Shown here: piece after piece, positions 34,702 through 49,776 of the stretch
Layout: each line of letters starts with the position of its first letter
Numbering within the stretch: the stretch's first letter is position 1
Assembly (NCBI GenBank): GCA_947034895.1
Contig: OX344763.1
Span: forward strand, 2,854,501-2,918,500
DNA from: Rhytidiadelphus loreus
Taxonomy: Eukaryota; Streptophyta; Bryopsida; Hypnales; Hylocomiaceae
Direction of reading: 5' to 3'
Length of the DNA: 64,000 nt
Position numbers and translations under genes: made by a program
Notes under the pieces: model-generated
Seen by the model: only the letters and a program-made list of their open reading frames with translations
The model's database searches: none
What the model was told of the DNA's origin: nothing

Positions 34702-37700
34702 ATAGATTTCAAAATTAATGCTTCAATGCAAATTCAACAACATCCAAAAATAAAAGACCACTAGAAGGGTAATAGAGGGGAGTGGGAATTAGAGCAATAA
34801 AGTCAAAAGTCAAGTTGTCAAAACAAAGTGAAAGCAAATTCCAAATTCCCCATAAATTGTGTGTGGCTGGTATAGCCATTTTGAGTGCATTGTGCATTGT
34901 GACACATTTGTCACAATGCACTCAGAATTTTAATTAATTATTTAAAAAAAATGTAAACTCCCCCTAGACACCTCAACCCTAAGTTTATAAAATTAATTTC
35001 TTAATTCTTCATCCCCCTTCCCCCCTCCCCCTACTTGTAATTTTTTGAACGAGGTTAACATGACAAGCAATATGGGACAATGAAAATCCCATATCCCGTA
35101 TATGTATATCATATCCGTATCCACACCCATATTCTACCATATTCCAATATCAAGTATCTATATCCATACTTTAAAACTGTATTTGTAACCATATTTTGAT
35201 TCTGTATCCGTATTCATATTTGGATGGATGGATCAGATTAAATCTCAAAGATCAACAACTTGAATTTTTTTGAGAAATCAACGACATTCTGGAAGGAGAA
35301 GCATTTAAAAAAAATCAACGGCCTTTAATTTTTTTGGAAGAGGGGGGGAGGCAACTAATACAAACTAGGGTGGGCAACCTCTTTTCACTGGATTGTGAAA
35401 GCAAATTCCAAATTCCCCAACACGATGAATATATTTAAGGAAATTATAAAGCCTCCTCTATCTTCTTCCTAAATAAAAAACCCTCTAGCTATGCATCTAG
35501 GCTCTCTAGCTCTACAAAAGAGAAAAACAAGGGGGGCTTGAAGGTTTGGTTGGAGCTCTCCTTGAATGGAAAGCAAAGTGTGGATCTAGTTCATGAGCTC
35601 TAGGCCCAAATGGAAATGTGTTCTAAGGGTCACTTCACACTACATCCATCCAAGTTGAAAGGCCATAGCATTGAGTGGCTAAACTTTGTTGAGAGTCCAA
35701 AGAAATGATTGAGTAATAAATAAACAATAAATAATAGGAATTGGAGCCTTCCACTAGCCATAGTGTGAAGCCTCCAAAAGCCAAGCCCAAAGTCCAAACC
35801 CTTGGCAATGAACTCCCACCTACCAATCTTACATTGAGATCTTATCATAAGTCAATGGCCTCCCGGCCATAGTTTGGGCATCCATTTCTAGCCAACCCAA
35901 ACTTCCTTTGAGAGTCCATTGCCATGTAGGTAATTTATTACCATGTAGGTAGTTGAAAGGTGATGGCCTTTGGAATTGTGCCTTCTAGTGTGAAGGGTCA
36001 AGACGCCAAACTTTTGGTTTCTTGAAAGGCAGAAATTCATGGCCTCCCAACCTTTGGCCATAGTGTGAAGTGGCCTAAGGTAGAACAACCCAATGCCATC
36101 GGTCAATCACCCAACTCAAGCATCTATTAGACCCTCCCACTTGATTCAATCCCCCACCAATTACTATGATCTGAGTAACCCTTTTGAATCATGGCAATGC
36201 ACTTAGAGTAGAGCTAGACACATCAAATGTGGTTTAGCTTGAGTCTACCCATGCTTTTCCAATTTAGTCCCAACTAACATTGAAAAATCACAAAAAGGTC
36301 ATTTCTTGTTGGAATGTCTTGAATCTAATTGCCAATGGCTTTTTTTAAACTTCTCAATCTTTGAAAAATACGAAATTTGACAAATAACTTTTCTAAGGTA
36401 ATTAGATAGCAAATATGTCTAATAATAGGCTTTTTTTACCTTAAATCTTGGGAAGGCTCAATTGGATCTTTGGCAACATATGGTAGCTCTCAAAATGTTT
36501 AGTAAATTTACAAAAATTGTCATAGCTAATTTGTACATGTTGTGGTGCAAGTAATACAATTGCATAAAATTAATTTTCAATTTTTTTTAAATGATTTTTT
36601 ATTTTTAAGAATTTAATCAAATTTATTAGTAAAAAGACATTTAGTACTAATTAAATTTTTTCAAGATCCTTTGGTAAGTGGAATGACAATTTTTTAAAGA
36701 AATTTCTAGTAGAAATTTCATAAATTTTGAAATTTATCAAGTGAAACATTATTGACTGACATATAACTCCAAATATTCATGATTTTTATAATTTACTTCA
36801 AAAATCATCAAAAAATGTCTCCGAAAAGTGTTATATACTATAAATTAGATATAGCTATTTTAGACAACTTCCTTGTGATGACTTCGTAGGGTGCCCTATA
36901 GTAAACATCAATTGCATGTATTGTTCATTGAAAAAGATTCTCTCTTTCCACCTTCGCATCCATTTATCTTTCTTCCTTCTTTGATTAGGAAGAAGTTCCA
37001 AAGCTAACTGTTTTAGATGAAGCTATGAGACTGGGATCATGGGGCCAAATGAAAAACCCACATTTAAATTGAATAAAAAATTCATTCTTGAGGAAAAAAA
37101 TTCCTTTTTTTGCATTCTTCTTCATCCATGGGGAATTTTGTTAAAATGGCAGTATTCTATGTACCATTTTCAGACCACCCAATCTAAACCATTTATAGGG
37201 ATCTCTACCTCAAGTTCCAAACATCTAAGACATATTAAATGTGATTTGGGGCAAAAGGAGGGCCATTTCAGGCCTGTTTTCCCTTGCATATTTCCACGTA
37301 GTAAAAGAATGTCTCCTTGTCAAAATTTAAATTTAAAAAAAATAAAAAATAAACTTTTTTTTTAGTTTTCAAATGAAAGAAAAAAGCTTTTAAGAAAATT
37401 CATTTTTATTTTTTCAATTTGACGTGGCCAAAGTTCAATCACGTTAGACTATTGTAGTGGCGCTGCAGCAACAGTGTACCCCTATTCCCCACAGCTTGGA
37501 AACTTGTAGCCCTCCAAATCTCCAAATACCATCTAATGGGTATAGATTTTAGAAATCTTGGACTTATATAGATTTCAAACCTTGCACTTTAAACTATGAA
37601 AGTGCCATCTATGATACACGTAGATTTCAAACATCTAAGAGTGGTATAGATTTTTTAAACCTACTACAATTGTACATTTTAGACTGCTCAATCTAAATTG

Positions 37701-40700
37701 TAAAAACTACCAAAGTTGAGGAATTTTGCCATTTAATGAAATTGCCCATATCCTTATTTCTGCACACATTGAGCTCAATTTTTCAATGCATTCCCTCTAT
37801 CATATCCTACAAGGTGAAATGTTTAAGTTATCAATTATAGATATTGCTACTTTAGGTTCCAAACCATGTGAATAAAGAGTTTGCAATGGTTTGACTAACA
37901 ATGTCACATAGTATAGGTAGTAAGTGCCACCCTATTTTAAAGCCTTTTCATTGCAAGATGCTAAACTTGTCCTATAAATTAGGCTTAACATGGTGAATTT
38001 TATAGAGAATTTCGTTAAATTGGCAATATTCCATATGCCATTTTCAAACCACAAAGTTTGAACCATAAAAGTGCCAAAGTTTGCAAAATGGCGCCATTTT
38101 AACAAATTTCCCTTATTTGTGTTTTGTTAGGTAATTGTGAAGAGAAAAAGCCCCCTATTTTTTGTCGTGTTAATTCTATAATCTTCACCCCTCCCAACTA
38201 ATTTTGTGACCTTTATTTACATATATGAATTCAAATTTTACAAATTTTATCATGTCTGGCAAACAAAAAATTCATGTATTTTTCCAAGTGCTAAACTCGC
38301 CTCCTTGGGCCCGATTCATAGGACGGGTTTAGTGTCTTGCTTTTTCATTGCTTTTGCAACATTCCTCCAAGCCAATTTACCATAATTATCACCCAGGAGC
38401 TAGAAAATTGTTGGTGAAAAATTTCAATGAAAACCCTGGCATCAACCTACTCCATAAGTTAGATTTTATTTTTTACAAATTGGGCTCAAAGCTCCATAAG
38501 GTAGAATTGTCCATTACCATACATATTTGCTATCTAAGTACTTTGGAGAAGCCATTTGTCAACTCCCATATTTTTCAGAGATTGAAAAGTTTAAGAGAAG
38601 CCATTCGCTAAAAGAATGAAAACATTTTGACATGAAGTCAATTTTTTAATGATTTTTCAAAGGTGAAATGTTAAGTTAAAGCATGAAAGACTCTCGTTGA
38701 AGTATGGGCAAACCCTTGTTAAAATATGGATTGACGTGTCTACTTTCCAAGTGCATTGCCATTATGATAAAAGGTTGGTAAGATTGTGATAATAAGTGGG
38801 TCATTGACACAAATGGGAGAGTTGCCTAGGTGGCGGAATTGGGTGGATGGTAGTAATGGGTAGGTCTACTATAACTTAGTTTCTTCAAAAGCCGTTGAGC
38901 AATTCCAAATGGGACGGTTCTCAAGGTGAAGGCGGTTGTAAAACGCGTGGAACGCGTGGAACCCAAAGTTATTGGAACCGCCACAGTTCAATCAGTTTCA
39001 TTCACATGAATTCATAGAATCTCTAAGTTAGACCTTAGCTGGAGTGTTCACTGTATATATGACACGTCTGTTCAAGCACTTTTGAGACACATCCGTCGGT
39101 CGGTTATCACTGCTAAGGACGGTGACACACATGCATTGCCACGCCAAAAGAAGAGAATATTTTGTTTCGAGCATCTCGATTCTGAAAATTTCGCAACTGA
39201 AATCACTCATTGTAATGTAATTACATCGGCACTTGAGATCTAGCTAGTCGATCGATAGTTTGACAACATCCAATCTTCCTGGACAAAGCAGATAGCGCGC
39301 ATCTTCATGAAACTGTGTGTATAAACTCATGATAATGTCAAGCATATTCACCGACAAATCCGTCCCACTAGTTGAACATGGCAAGTGAATACGAAAGCGT
39401 ACTCTTGTTTCCATCGGCTACCGTGGTGGGTATGAGATTTGGTCGTATTGAACCTGGCCGGCAGGAGCATCTTGCCCAAAGTTCATGGATACGCACAAGA
39501 CATCCGAGACCTCCGCTTTTGAGCTCGAAAACAGCAACCTCCTTGGAGCTGGGGACTTCACTCACATGGATGCCCGGCGAGGAGGTTTGGCGTAACTTAA
39601 TAGAGAGACTTTAGATCTTCTTTTTCCACAAACCTTGAGTCATCTGAGTTCGCTGAGTTTCCTTCCTATGTGAAGGGAATTGGTGGCACTTCCAATGCGT
39701 ACATTCCAATGCATATATTAGGGGTTGTCACACCTTCTTCATCTTATTCTCAATCTTCATAGAATGGGGACGGGGCACTCTCTAGTTGGCCTTGGTTTGT
39801 GGAGGTCTCTTTCTCTGAAGATTAAGAATGGCCATTTATAATTTGTTCTCCTTTGTATGTGAAGAGGATTTCCTTGAAAAATGATTCATCTCACTCTCGC
39901 CCTTTGTGTATCGCATTCACCCCAAGCGATTGGAAAGTACCCCCATCCTTAGAATAACCACAATTCATTGCAACAACAAGATGGCGCAACATCCTCGTGC
40001 AATGTTGGGCACATAAAAGTGAGTGTAGAAAAATTTACTCAAAAGATCCTCCTTTGTAGGTTTAGGGTTCTCTCTAGTTTCCATTATCATTCTCATTCTC
40101 GCAACGACACAAAAGGGGTGTCACACCTTCTACATGAAGAATTGCTCCCTATTGACTCCTCTTTTCACTCCACAACTTCTCATTCTTCATAGAAGTTTCA
40201 TTCTCATAAGAGGTATGACTATCCCTATTACCGATGAACGTGATTGCTTCTTCATCACAAAATTGAAAATATTGGCTACAATAGAATGGGCAATGCCAAC
40301 CACATTCCATGGTTTTATAGTGGCTATACAGTTATCCACTACTTTAATTTTGAAAATTATATCAATTGTAATTATATATATAATAGAATAACCTAGAAAT
40401 TTTACTATAGTGAAGGTTAGAATGAGGGACATAAAATAGTATGTAATTATAATTTAAAAAACGTTTTAAGAGAAGAAAAAAAATGAATGAATGAAAAACA
40501 TGCAATATTAGGTTATTTGAATTTTAACATATAGAGCTTGCACTTTTAAAACTCCAACCTTTGACAAGCACTTCTTTCATGTCATTTTTTGCATGTAAGA
40601 CCAATTGAAGGGTTGTGTACACTTCATGATTGGGCAAAAGTGGAAGTAGAATCATTTATTTCACTTTAGAATCTATTCACCCTTACTCACTGTCACTCAC

Positions 40701-43071
40701 CATTTTTCATTTATAGTAGACAACCTTTTTTTGGTCACACTCCAATGGTTTTGAAGGTAAATGATGATGTTGTATGGTAACTTAATTTATTTTGTACTAC
40801 TATTGCATCATGAACAAGCTAAAATTCGCAAATTAAAAATAGTTTGACCATACTACTAATAAAATAGAAATAATTATAAAAAATTATAAAAAATCAAAAT
40901 GTAATGAAAAAACATTATAAAATGTACAATGCTTTACCTTGGTCCTAAATAAAAATAAAAAATAAAAATAAAAAATCGTTTTTCATTACATAAATCAATA
41001 TTTTTTTGTTATTTAAAAAATATAATTAAAAAATATAATCTCTTTAACTATTGACCCTTGGAAGTCCACCCATCCTAAAAGTGCATGCATCCTAGTCAAC
41101 CTTAATTATAACTTTCAAAATAACCATTTTTAGTTTTTTTGATTAAAACTAAGAGAATGAAGTTTAATAAAATCTCATTCTACTTCATTTAATAAATAAA
41201 TAAAAATCCTAAAAATGAAAGGCTTAATTATGGCTTATTGCAATTGATATAGAATCCTTCTCAAGCTTATTGAAACTATATATTTTGTTGTTTGTATGCG
41301 TTTTCTCGTGACATTATCAAAGAGTATATTTGTGTCTTTGTGCATATTTTGTATGTTTGTGTCTTTTGAGCACATTGTGTCAAAAGACATATTTTTCCAA
41401 TTAATTAATTCACTTCTGAAATGACTAAACTAATTTGAATTAATTTGAAATATAATTTGTATTCCTTCACCCATATTTATATTTTTTTTACTATTATTGT
41501 GATTGCTATCAATATGGGATATTGACATCATATTCTGTATTAATACCTATATGTACATCAAACCATACTAATATGCCATACCCCATATATTTGTATATAT
41601 ATCGTATATTATACTCCATTCGTATTGCAGTTAGTATATCATATTCATATTGTAAACCCTAATCTCAATAGTCAAGATCGTCAAGGATGGTACGATCAAT
41701 GGCTAAATTTTTTTTTTCAAATTGACAACATTGTAAAGGGGGGACATTTTTTCCACATCTTCATCAATAGTTGTGGTTTTTTGCATCTAGAGGTGCTAAT
41801 GGTCCTAGGTGGGTGTGTTTGCATCTTTTTGTCATTCATGTCACTCTTACATTGAGAGTATACAATTACTGTTTAATGGTTTTATGCCACAACCTATTTT
41901 TGAAATTTTATACCAATTTGGTTCTACCTTTGTATGAATATATAATTCAATTCAATTTTACCAAATTGATTGCAAAGGATTTTTATTTTTTTTAAAGATT
42001 GAAGTATTACTTTAGATGAATGAAAAGTTATTTGGTTTAATGAGCTTGAAGCACTCCAATGTTCAATTTTGGGACAACTAATAGATTGAAACACAAGTTT
42101 CATCCTCGTTACTACTTGGATGAAAGTCATCTTAATTTGTGGAGATACTGGATTTGGTGTTACTAGACTACATTATTTTTCTAAAATTACAAATGTGGAA
42201 GTATGTCAAGTGGTTGACTAAGCCCAAATTGCATTGACTCTAGTTCAAAACTAGATTTGCAAAAATGAGTTTATAGATTTAAAGAACAAAAATTTCAAAA
42301 AATCACTGAGTGAAGAAAACCTCATTTAAAATCCATTCCAACAAGTTTTACTCAAAAAATAATAATATTTTTTTTGTAATCAAATTTAGAAGGAATTTTA
42401 AAATTTTCCATTCAAAATTTATAAAAAAATATTGGTAATAGCATTGGTGAATCTAACTATATGAATGGAATCTAAAACTCAAAATCTATAAGTTTTATTT
42501 GTATATGAATTCCAAAATATTCTTGCAAATATAATTGCTTTATGATGATTTTTCTCAAATTGTGGATCTTTGGAGAAGGATTTGGATGTTTAGGGGTTAA
42601 ACATTGGTGTAAAGAACTTTGTTATCATTCATAATTAGGTTTAGAATTTAATAGTATTGGCACATTATTGAGTGCATAATTGAAACATTGGAATTAAATA
42701 TTATTTCAAACAACAATAAAACAGGTACATTTTGTGAAATCAACTCCAAAGTATTGGGTATTTAGAAATTGGGTATTGTGTCTGCATCGTGAAATGGTGT
42801 TGATGCTCTGAATACCGTGGACGACAAGCCCGGTACCGGTATACAGTAGTCTGTGAAACAAAAAGGTTGAATAAAACCCCCTTTCACAATAACTTAAGTA
42901 GAAAGCAGAAAAGGGGTCGAATAAAAGACTTATTCACACTCAATCTTACAGGCTTCGCTTAAACCCTGAACCTGAAACCCTAATATCGCCTTCCTCTCGT
43001 CCTTGCTGAATCATCCTGGCGATGTAGGTTGTTGCTGGAATTTTGCAAGCTGCGACTGCCTCAGTGCAGCC
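34702..43071. other. Gene-poor AT-rich DNA upstream of the MTR4 gene
   Basis: No gene could be supported over 8.4 kb. A small GC-richer island at 39.36-39.61 kb has a 78-codon ORF (MASEYESVLLFPSATVVG...) that may be a gene relic. A diverged direct repeat pairs about 37129-37190 with 37999-38060 (both GAATTT.GTTAAA.TGGCA.TATTC.AT). A fragment of the 10.7-kb foldback family lies near 41990-42090. The last 250 bp probably contain the MTR4 promoter and leader. Confidence 0.45.
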
Positions 43072-46000
43072 ATGGCGACGCCCAAGCGGAAGGCGGAGGA
43101 CGCCGAGGGGCGCGACGACGCTGATGCGAAGCAAGCGCGATCCGTCGAGACCGACGATCTCATGGAAGAAGAAGAGGAGACTGAAGCTGGCAGCAGTGAG
43201 AAGTCGGGGTATGTCGCGTGTTTGCACGACGTTTTCTATCCCGAGGGGTATGATCATGCCATGACGAGAACGGTTCCGTCTAGCGGGAAGCCGGCGAAGG
43301 AGTATCCGTTTACGCTTGATCCTTTCCAGAGAGAAGCCATCCGGTGTCTTGAAGTCGGCGAGTCTGTCCTGGTAAGCTACTTCATTCTTTGATGATTTTG
43401 AGCTTTTGTTTGATGAATTGTGTCGGAATTCTCCTGCAGTTTTGATTGTCGAAACAATCAAAATCGGAATGTAGCTCACTTCTCGTCTTTGGTTTAATTG
43501 TTCGATTTTTCCGACGGTAGGTGACAATTTCGAGTAGCCGAGACTTGCATTGTACTCGCAATTTGGATTTTCCTGCAATCGTAATCTAGTTCTGTCGCTA
43601 TCTGGGCTTGTGCTACGTAAACAAGTAGCCTATCCAGGAGATTTTCAGTGACTCCACTCTACTTCTAGTCCTTATCAATTCTAGGTTTTTTATTTTCATA
43701 GATATTTCATAATCTGGTTATGTGTTAGCTGCTAATTTAATAAAATATATTTTGAGCTTTTGGTTGGCGAATTAGTCGCTTGCTTCGTTGGAATTCTCCT
43801 GTAGTTTGGTGATTTCCAAGTTCTGTCGAAACCTCATTGTATTAGAGTAGGTCTTCAATGTAATTGTTCGATTTTCCTCAATTTAAGGTAGTTGAGATTC
43901 GTGGACTTACTTTTTACTCGCAGTTCTAGTTTTTCTTCAATCGCGATCGCTGTCTAATCCTGCAGCTGACTTGGCTGGTCCTGCGCCAGTAAGTAGGCTT
44001 GTCAAGTGATTTTCAGTGACTATGCTGTATTTTTAGTCCTTAGGTATGAATTTTTTTTGGCAGACGTTGTTTTGCCCTCGTTGGTATTCTCTACTCCGGC
44101 CACATGTCAGCTGCTTTGTTTTTCCATTTCTTGCTCGTCTTATATTGATACCATTTGGAAATTCTTAGGGCCAAGAAAAGCCTATCTGATGATTTTTCTG
44201 TTGTGCAGGTATCTGCACACACGTCTGCGGGCAAAACAGTTGTAGCAGAGTATGCCATTGCTATGTCACTTCGTGACAACCAGAGGGTGGTCTATACTTC
44301 CCCTATCAAGGCTTTGAGCAATCAGAAATATAGGGAGATGTGTGAGGAGTTTCACGATGTGGGTCTTATGACTGGAGATGTTACGATTAATCCAAATGCC
44401 TCTTGCTTGGTAAGTTATCTGAGTTTTATGGGGGCTTTTTTAGGAATTTTTCTTGAAATTTTTCTAAAATGTTGAAAGACGGAAAGTTAGACAAGATATG
44501 TGTACATATGCCGCCTATTTTATATTAATTTTTTCGAACTTCGTTTGATCCAGAGCTGCAAGCTAATGACTAAGATTGAGCTTGTATGTTCTTAGGTGAT
44601 GACTACAGAGATTCTGCGAAGCATGCAATACAGAGGTTCAGAGGTGACTAGAGAAGTGGCATGGATTATCTTTGATGAAGTGCACTACATGCGAGATCGG
44701 GAGAGGGGTGTTGTGTGGGAGGAGAGCATTGTAATGGCACCTAAGAATGCACGCTTTGTTTTCCTTTCTGCCACTGTACCAAACGCTAAGGAATTTGCAG
44801 AATGGGTAGCCAAGGTCTGTTGTTCGTTCATCACTTATTTTTATCCTGACGTTTTATGATAGACGTGTACAAATTATTGCAAGCTGTTAGCTATAGGATA
44901 TTCTGTAGAGTTTTGTACCACTAAATTTTTTGTAGTAGTTTAGGGTTTACAAGGACAACGAATGAAGCTCGTCAAAACGTCACTTTACTCATGCTCCTAA
45001 TAGTAAGTAATTGTGCATATACCGTATACAGGATCGTTTGTTAACAATTTAATATTCCTGTACATATTTCCTCTATTGGATTTTGAAAGATCGTTGTTCG
45101 TGGCTGTAGGTACACAAGCAGCCCTGTCATATTGTGTACACTGATTACCGTCCCACTCCGCTTCAACATTATGTGTATCCAGCTGGTGGCGATGGCTTGT
45201 ACATGGTTGTTGATGAAAAGGCTATCTTCCGAGATTCCAGCTTTCAGAAAGCTGTCAATGCTCTTTCGTCTAAACCGGGAGGTGATGCTTCGAAAAATGG
45301 AAAGTCGCAGAAAGGCGGAAAGGGCGGAATATCTGCGGAACCTAGTGACATGTTCAAGATTGTCAAGATGATCATGCAACGACAGTATGACCCTGTTATT
45401 GTTTTCAGTTTCAGTAAACGTAATTGTGAAGAGAATGCTGGTCAGGTTTGTACTTTTTCATTTCATCGACTACCTCCTTTGAATCTCATCTTTAAATTCT
45501 CACTAAGTTAGGGTTCATTTGATGATTACTCCATATTTCTCTCTCTGATCTCGTGTGTACTTGTGCAATCTCTATACTTCTTATTCGGTTGGTTGAATTC
45601 ATCTTTTTGTCACGTTAATGTGTTTCTTTGTGCAGATGGCAAAATTGGATCTTAATGATGAGAATGAGAAAACGTTGGTGGAGGGTGTATATTGGAGTGC
45701 CATGGATTCCTTGTCAGAGGATGACAAAAAACTTCCTCAGGTATATTTTCTTCTTTGCTGGCTTTCTCAAGGCTGACTGGATTCATGGCATAGGAAACTG
45801 GAATTCTTCTTTGTACGGCTAGTTTAGTGCATTTTGTACTTGGATCAAGCTCTCTTCGCGGTTTTGGGTCCCCTTGATTTGTGAGTTTATACTTAAAAGG
45901 CTTCTCATGCCACATGGTTTTTTATGCAACCATAGTTGATAAGTTTTTGATATTTCGTCTAAGTTAGTGCTTCGAAGACTGTTCTGTATCTGATTGTTGA

Positions 46001-49000
46001 TATTGTTTTGCTGTAATCTAAAACCTTCCCAATATTTTTTTCTGGAACTGAGGTCTTTGGCAGTATAATTACAGGTAGTATTTCTACATGCTTATTAAAT
46101 AGATAGTCTGAACTTAGCAGTTCAATTTGTCTGTTAGAAACGATTTCTACGGTAAGTTTGCTTTGGTAACAGGATTGTGCACCTGACTCAGGTAACTGCT
46201 GCACTTCCATTACTGAAGCGTGGAATTGGCGTACATCACTCCGGTCTGCTACCAATTCTGAAAGAAGTTGTTGAGATTCTATTTCAAGAAGGTCTTATCA
46301 AGGTAATTGCTTATACCTTTTCTTTCTTACCGTTTCACAGAAAACTCTTTGGATTTTGCCACGAGGTGTTCTGTTTCTCCAGCCGTTGTTTCTCTAGTGT
46401 TGCAGTTAATGTTAACAACCTTGTAACCATTGCAGCTTTGTTTGATCATGAAAGATTTGAATATTCCTGATGGAACAGAAATCAGGTATGTGATGTCCAA
46501 GCAGAGATTCTAGCAACTGACTTTGGGTTTCGGTGGGCAGTGCTTATTTGCAACAGAAACATTCAGCATTGGCTTGAATATGCCAGCCAAAACCGTTGTA
46601 TTTACAAATGTTCGTAAGTTTGATGGAGACAAATTTCGATGGCTGTCTAGTGGAGAGTACATTCAGATGAGTGGCCGCGCTGGACGTCGTGGACTGGATG
46701 ATCGGGGTATCTGCATTCTCATGCTTGATGAAAAGTTAGAGCCTGCCATTGCTAAGGATATGATCAAAGGATCTGCGGACCCATTAAATAGGTAAGTTCA
46801 TTTTTTCCGTTCTTACTTTCCTTCGGGCTGCTTTCTTATTCGTTTAATTTTCTCCTTAAAACTTGAAGGTAGGGATGTGTCCATGGACCATTTGTTGGGT
46901 TTTCTTTATTACCACCGTCTCCTTGTTCATTGAACTCTGTATTGGTGTCCCTAGCGCTAATAATGTATAATATGACAGTGCATTCCATTTGAACTACAAC
47001 ATGCTGCTGAACCAGATGCGGAGTGAAGACAGTAATCCTGAAGAACTTCTACGACAATCTTTTCACCAATATCAGTGTGACCGAGCTCTACCAAATCTTC
47101 AGGCAAATTTTATTTCCTTTCTTTTCTGTGCTGTTTGTTCTTTCTGTACAGCTACATGGACTTGGGGTTGCATCTCTCATCACCTTAGGTCCCACTGTGG
47201 GAATGAGTTGATACTTAATGAGGTATACAGGGCTGAGGGTTGGGATAACTGATGGGTTGTGCTTGTGTAGAGCAGAAACGGGTGAAAGATATGGATGAAG
47301 AGCGCCAAAGCATTGTGATTGAAGAGGAGGATCAGGTTAAAGATTATCGCAATTTATTGCAGCAATTGCATGATTTAAGAGCAGAAATTCGAAGCATTGC
47401 TTTTGCTCCACGTTTCAGCCTACCTTATTTACAACCAGGTTATCTAGCTTCTTGCTCCTTGCTCAAGTATAATTTCACAGATATATCCTTTTCTCTTCCC
47501 TTTGCGAGTGGCACTCGTGCTTTCTAGAGTTAGCTTGCCTAGATTCACAGTGTCTAATTTTTTAATTTTTTGAATCAGAAAACAGGAGAGCGGCATATGT
47601 TTTTTCCTTTTTCCTTGGGTATATTCGTTGAAACATTTGAGAACCTCCGATAAATGTTTACGTCTCTAACTGCCGCTACTTGCAACCAGGTCGCTTGATT
47701 CAAATAGTGCCAGCCACGAGAGAGGGTGACCTCACAACTCCTCCCAAAAAGATTGCCCCTGTGTGGGGTGTCATTATCAACTTTGAGAAGGTTCAAACAG
47801 CGGCCAAAGAGTCTTTTGATGGAGAGAGTCAAGGTCAAAGTGACACTAATTTCAAGGTAGATATACTGGTGAACTGTAAAACAGCTGAGGATGAAGGTCG
47901 AACCAAGATAGTGCGACCTGTATCTCTCGATGAAACAGGAGAACCTGCAGTTGTGTCTCTCCCCCTGAATCAGGTTTGCGTGCACTTTACCCGCCAATTT
48001 GGGCTGTTATGGATTACTTGCCTACGCCTGTGTCAGTATCTGGAATTCATGTATCCAAATTTTCACAGTTTTTTGTAACTATCAGTTTTGTAGGTGGATA
48101 GCAATCGAAGTGGCCTCTCAAATTATTCTTACATTGTCGTGCAGATGGAGCACCTAAGTGTTATCCGGATATTTATACCCAAGGACCTTCGACCCGTCGA
48201 AGCCCGTGAAAGATGTTTGAGAACGGTCATGGAGGTGCTCCGGCGCTTCCCAGAAGGACCGCAATTGCTGGATCCCGAAGATGATATGGAGGTATTTTCT
48301 CGAGCATGTAAATTTCGATTTTTGGATATCATGTGTGCAGCTGCTGTATTTTCCTTACATGCACAAACAGGCATATCTCTCTTTTTATCAAGCGACCTGT
48401 GATGAAAGATATTTATTATAGACTATATGAGTTTAGACCCTGTATGATGTCTGGCACTGACAGCACTGTACTTGTTTGATGGGTTTACTTACTCCCAATG
48501 CTGATGTTTGCTATATGATCGTTCTTTACGTATGAATAATTAAGTGTAATGATCTTTTGGTTCTGTAGGTGAAGAGCTCTTCTTTCAAGAAGGCAGTTCG
48601 GAGGGCAGAGGCGGTTGAAGCTTTGTTGGAAAAGCATCCATTGACCGAATCAGCTACATTAGAACCGAGGTTACGTGCTTTAGAACAAAAGGAAGCTCTG
48701 ACATCCCAAATTCGAATAGCCCGCAAGGATGTCCGAGCCGCAACTACTTTAGTTTTCAAGGATGAGTTGAAGGCAAGGCGCCGCGTGCTGAGACGCTTAG
48801 GGTAAGTATGTACACTAACTGTAGCTCTGCATGGGTAAGTTGGACCATTGATCGTCGTGGTTCCTTGTTCCAAGTATAAATAGTGGCCACAGGCTGATAA
48901 GTTGCAAGACTTTTTCCCATGTTTTTGGTAAGTTATATGTATTTCCATTAATTCTGACAGCTAATTGCGGTGTAAATTTGGAGCACAGGTTCGCAACGGC

Positions 49001-49776
49001 CGAAGAGGTGGTGGAGCTGAAGGGGAGAGTCGCATGTGAGATTACCAGCGCTGATGAGCTTGTCTTATCAGAACTTGTGTTCGGTGGAATCTTCAACGAT
49101 AGCACTGTGGAGCAAATTGCGGCACTACTTTCTTGCCTGGTATGGCAGGAAAAACTTCAGACGATGGCAAAGCTACCAGAGGAGCTAGCAGGGATTTACT
49201 CTCAACTCCGGGACGTTGCCCGTCGAGTTGGCAAGATTCAAGTTGAATGCAAGGTAACAAAATTTTGAAGCTCTCAAACAGTCGGGGTTGGGTGTTGGGA
49301 GTCATTACACCTTGGAGTCTTCACTATGGTTCCGTGCAGCTCTGTGGTCAATTGTATGTAAGAGAGGACTATCTTTTTGGATGAGGCAGACCTTAAAGTG
49401 AAGTCTGAATTTATCATATTCCTATATTTTGAGAACTAAATACTTTCCTAGTTGACGTGTACTTCTTTAATTAAAAAGTTACATGTTCCTTTGGCAGATC
49501 GATCTAGACGTTGAAGAATATGTGAACTCCTTCAGACCTGATATTATGGAGGTAGTCTATGCTTGGTCCAAAGGTGCGAAGTTTGTTGAGGTCATGAAGC
49601 TCGCACAAGTCTTTGAAGGCAGTCTAATTCGAGCTCTCAGGCGATTGGAGGAGGTCGTCCAGCAACTCATACTGGCTGCTCGGGCGATTGGTGAACTGGA
49701 CCTAGAAGCTAAATTTCAAGAGGTTTCAACTAGGATTAAGAGAGATATTGTTTTTGCGGCTTCTTTATATTTGTAA
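43072..49776 (+). CDS. MTR4: Exosome-associated RNA helicase MTR4 (Ski2-like DExH), 14 exons
   Basis: This ATP-dependent 3'-5' RNA helicase unwinds RNAs such as rRNA processing by-products for the nuclear exosome. Fourteen exons join in phase: 43072-43371, 44209-44409, 44596-44814, 45110-45445, 45636-45740, 46192-46302, 46541-46791, 46979-47102, 47273-47438, 47690-47973, 48145-48291, 48569-48801, 48989-49253 and 49498-49776, giving 1,006 residues, the normal length. Visible motifs are the Walker A AHTSAGKT (103-110), DEVH (194-197), [10 protein letters not shown], and motif [12 protein letters not shown] (466-475). The arch/KOW region spans exons 9-11 and the C-terminal DSHCT domain exons 12-14, ending [12 protein letters not shown] as in plant MTR4. 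The Met at 43072 is preferred because [10 protein letters not shown] matches MTR4 N-termini; an in-frame ATG at 43003 would add 23 residues. One intron (47103-47272) appears to use a GC donor. HEN2 is the alternative paralogue but the C-terminus fits MTR4 better. Confidence 0.95.

Noticed and set aside
39372..39614. Small ORF in a GC-richer island as a gene
   Set aside because: No family, no neighbouring exons and no clear regulatory context; listed only as a possible relic.
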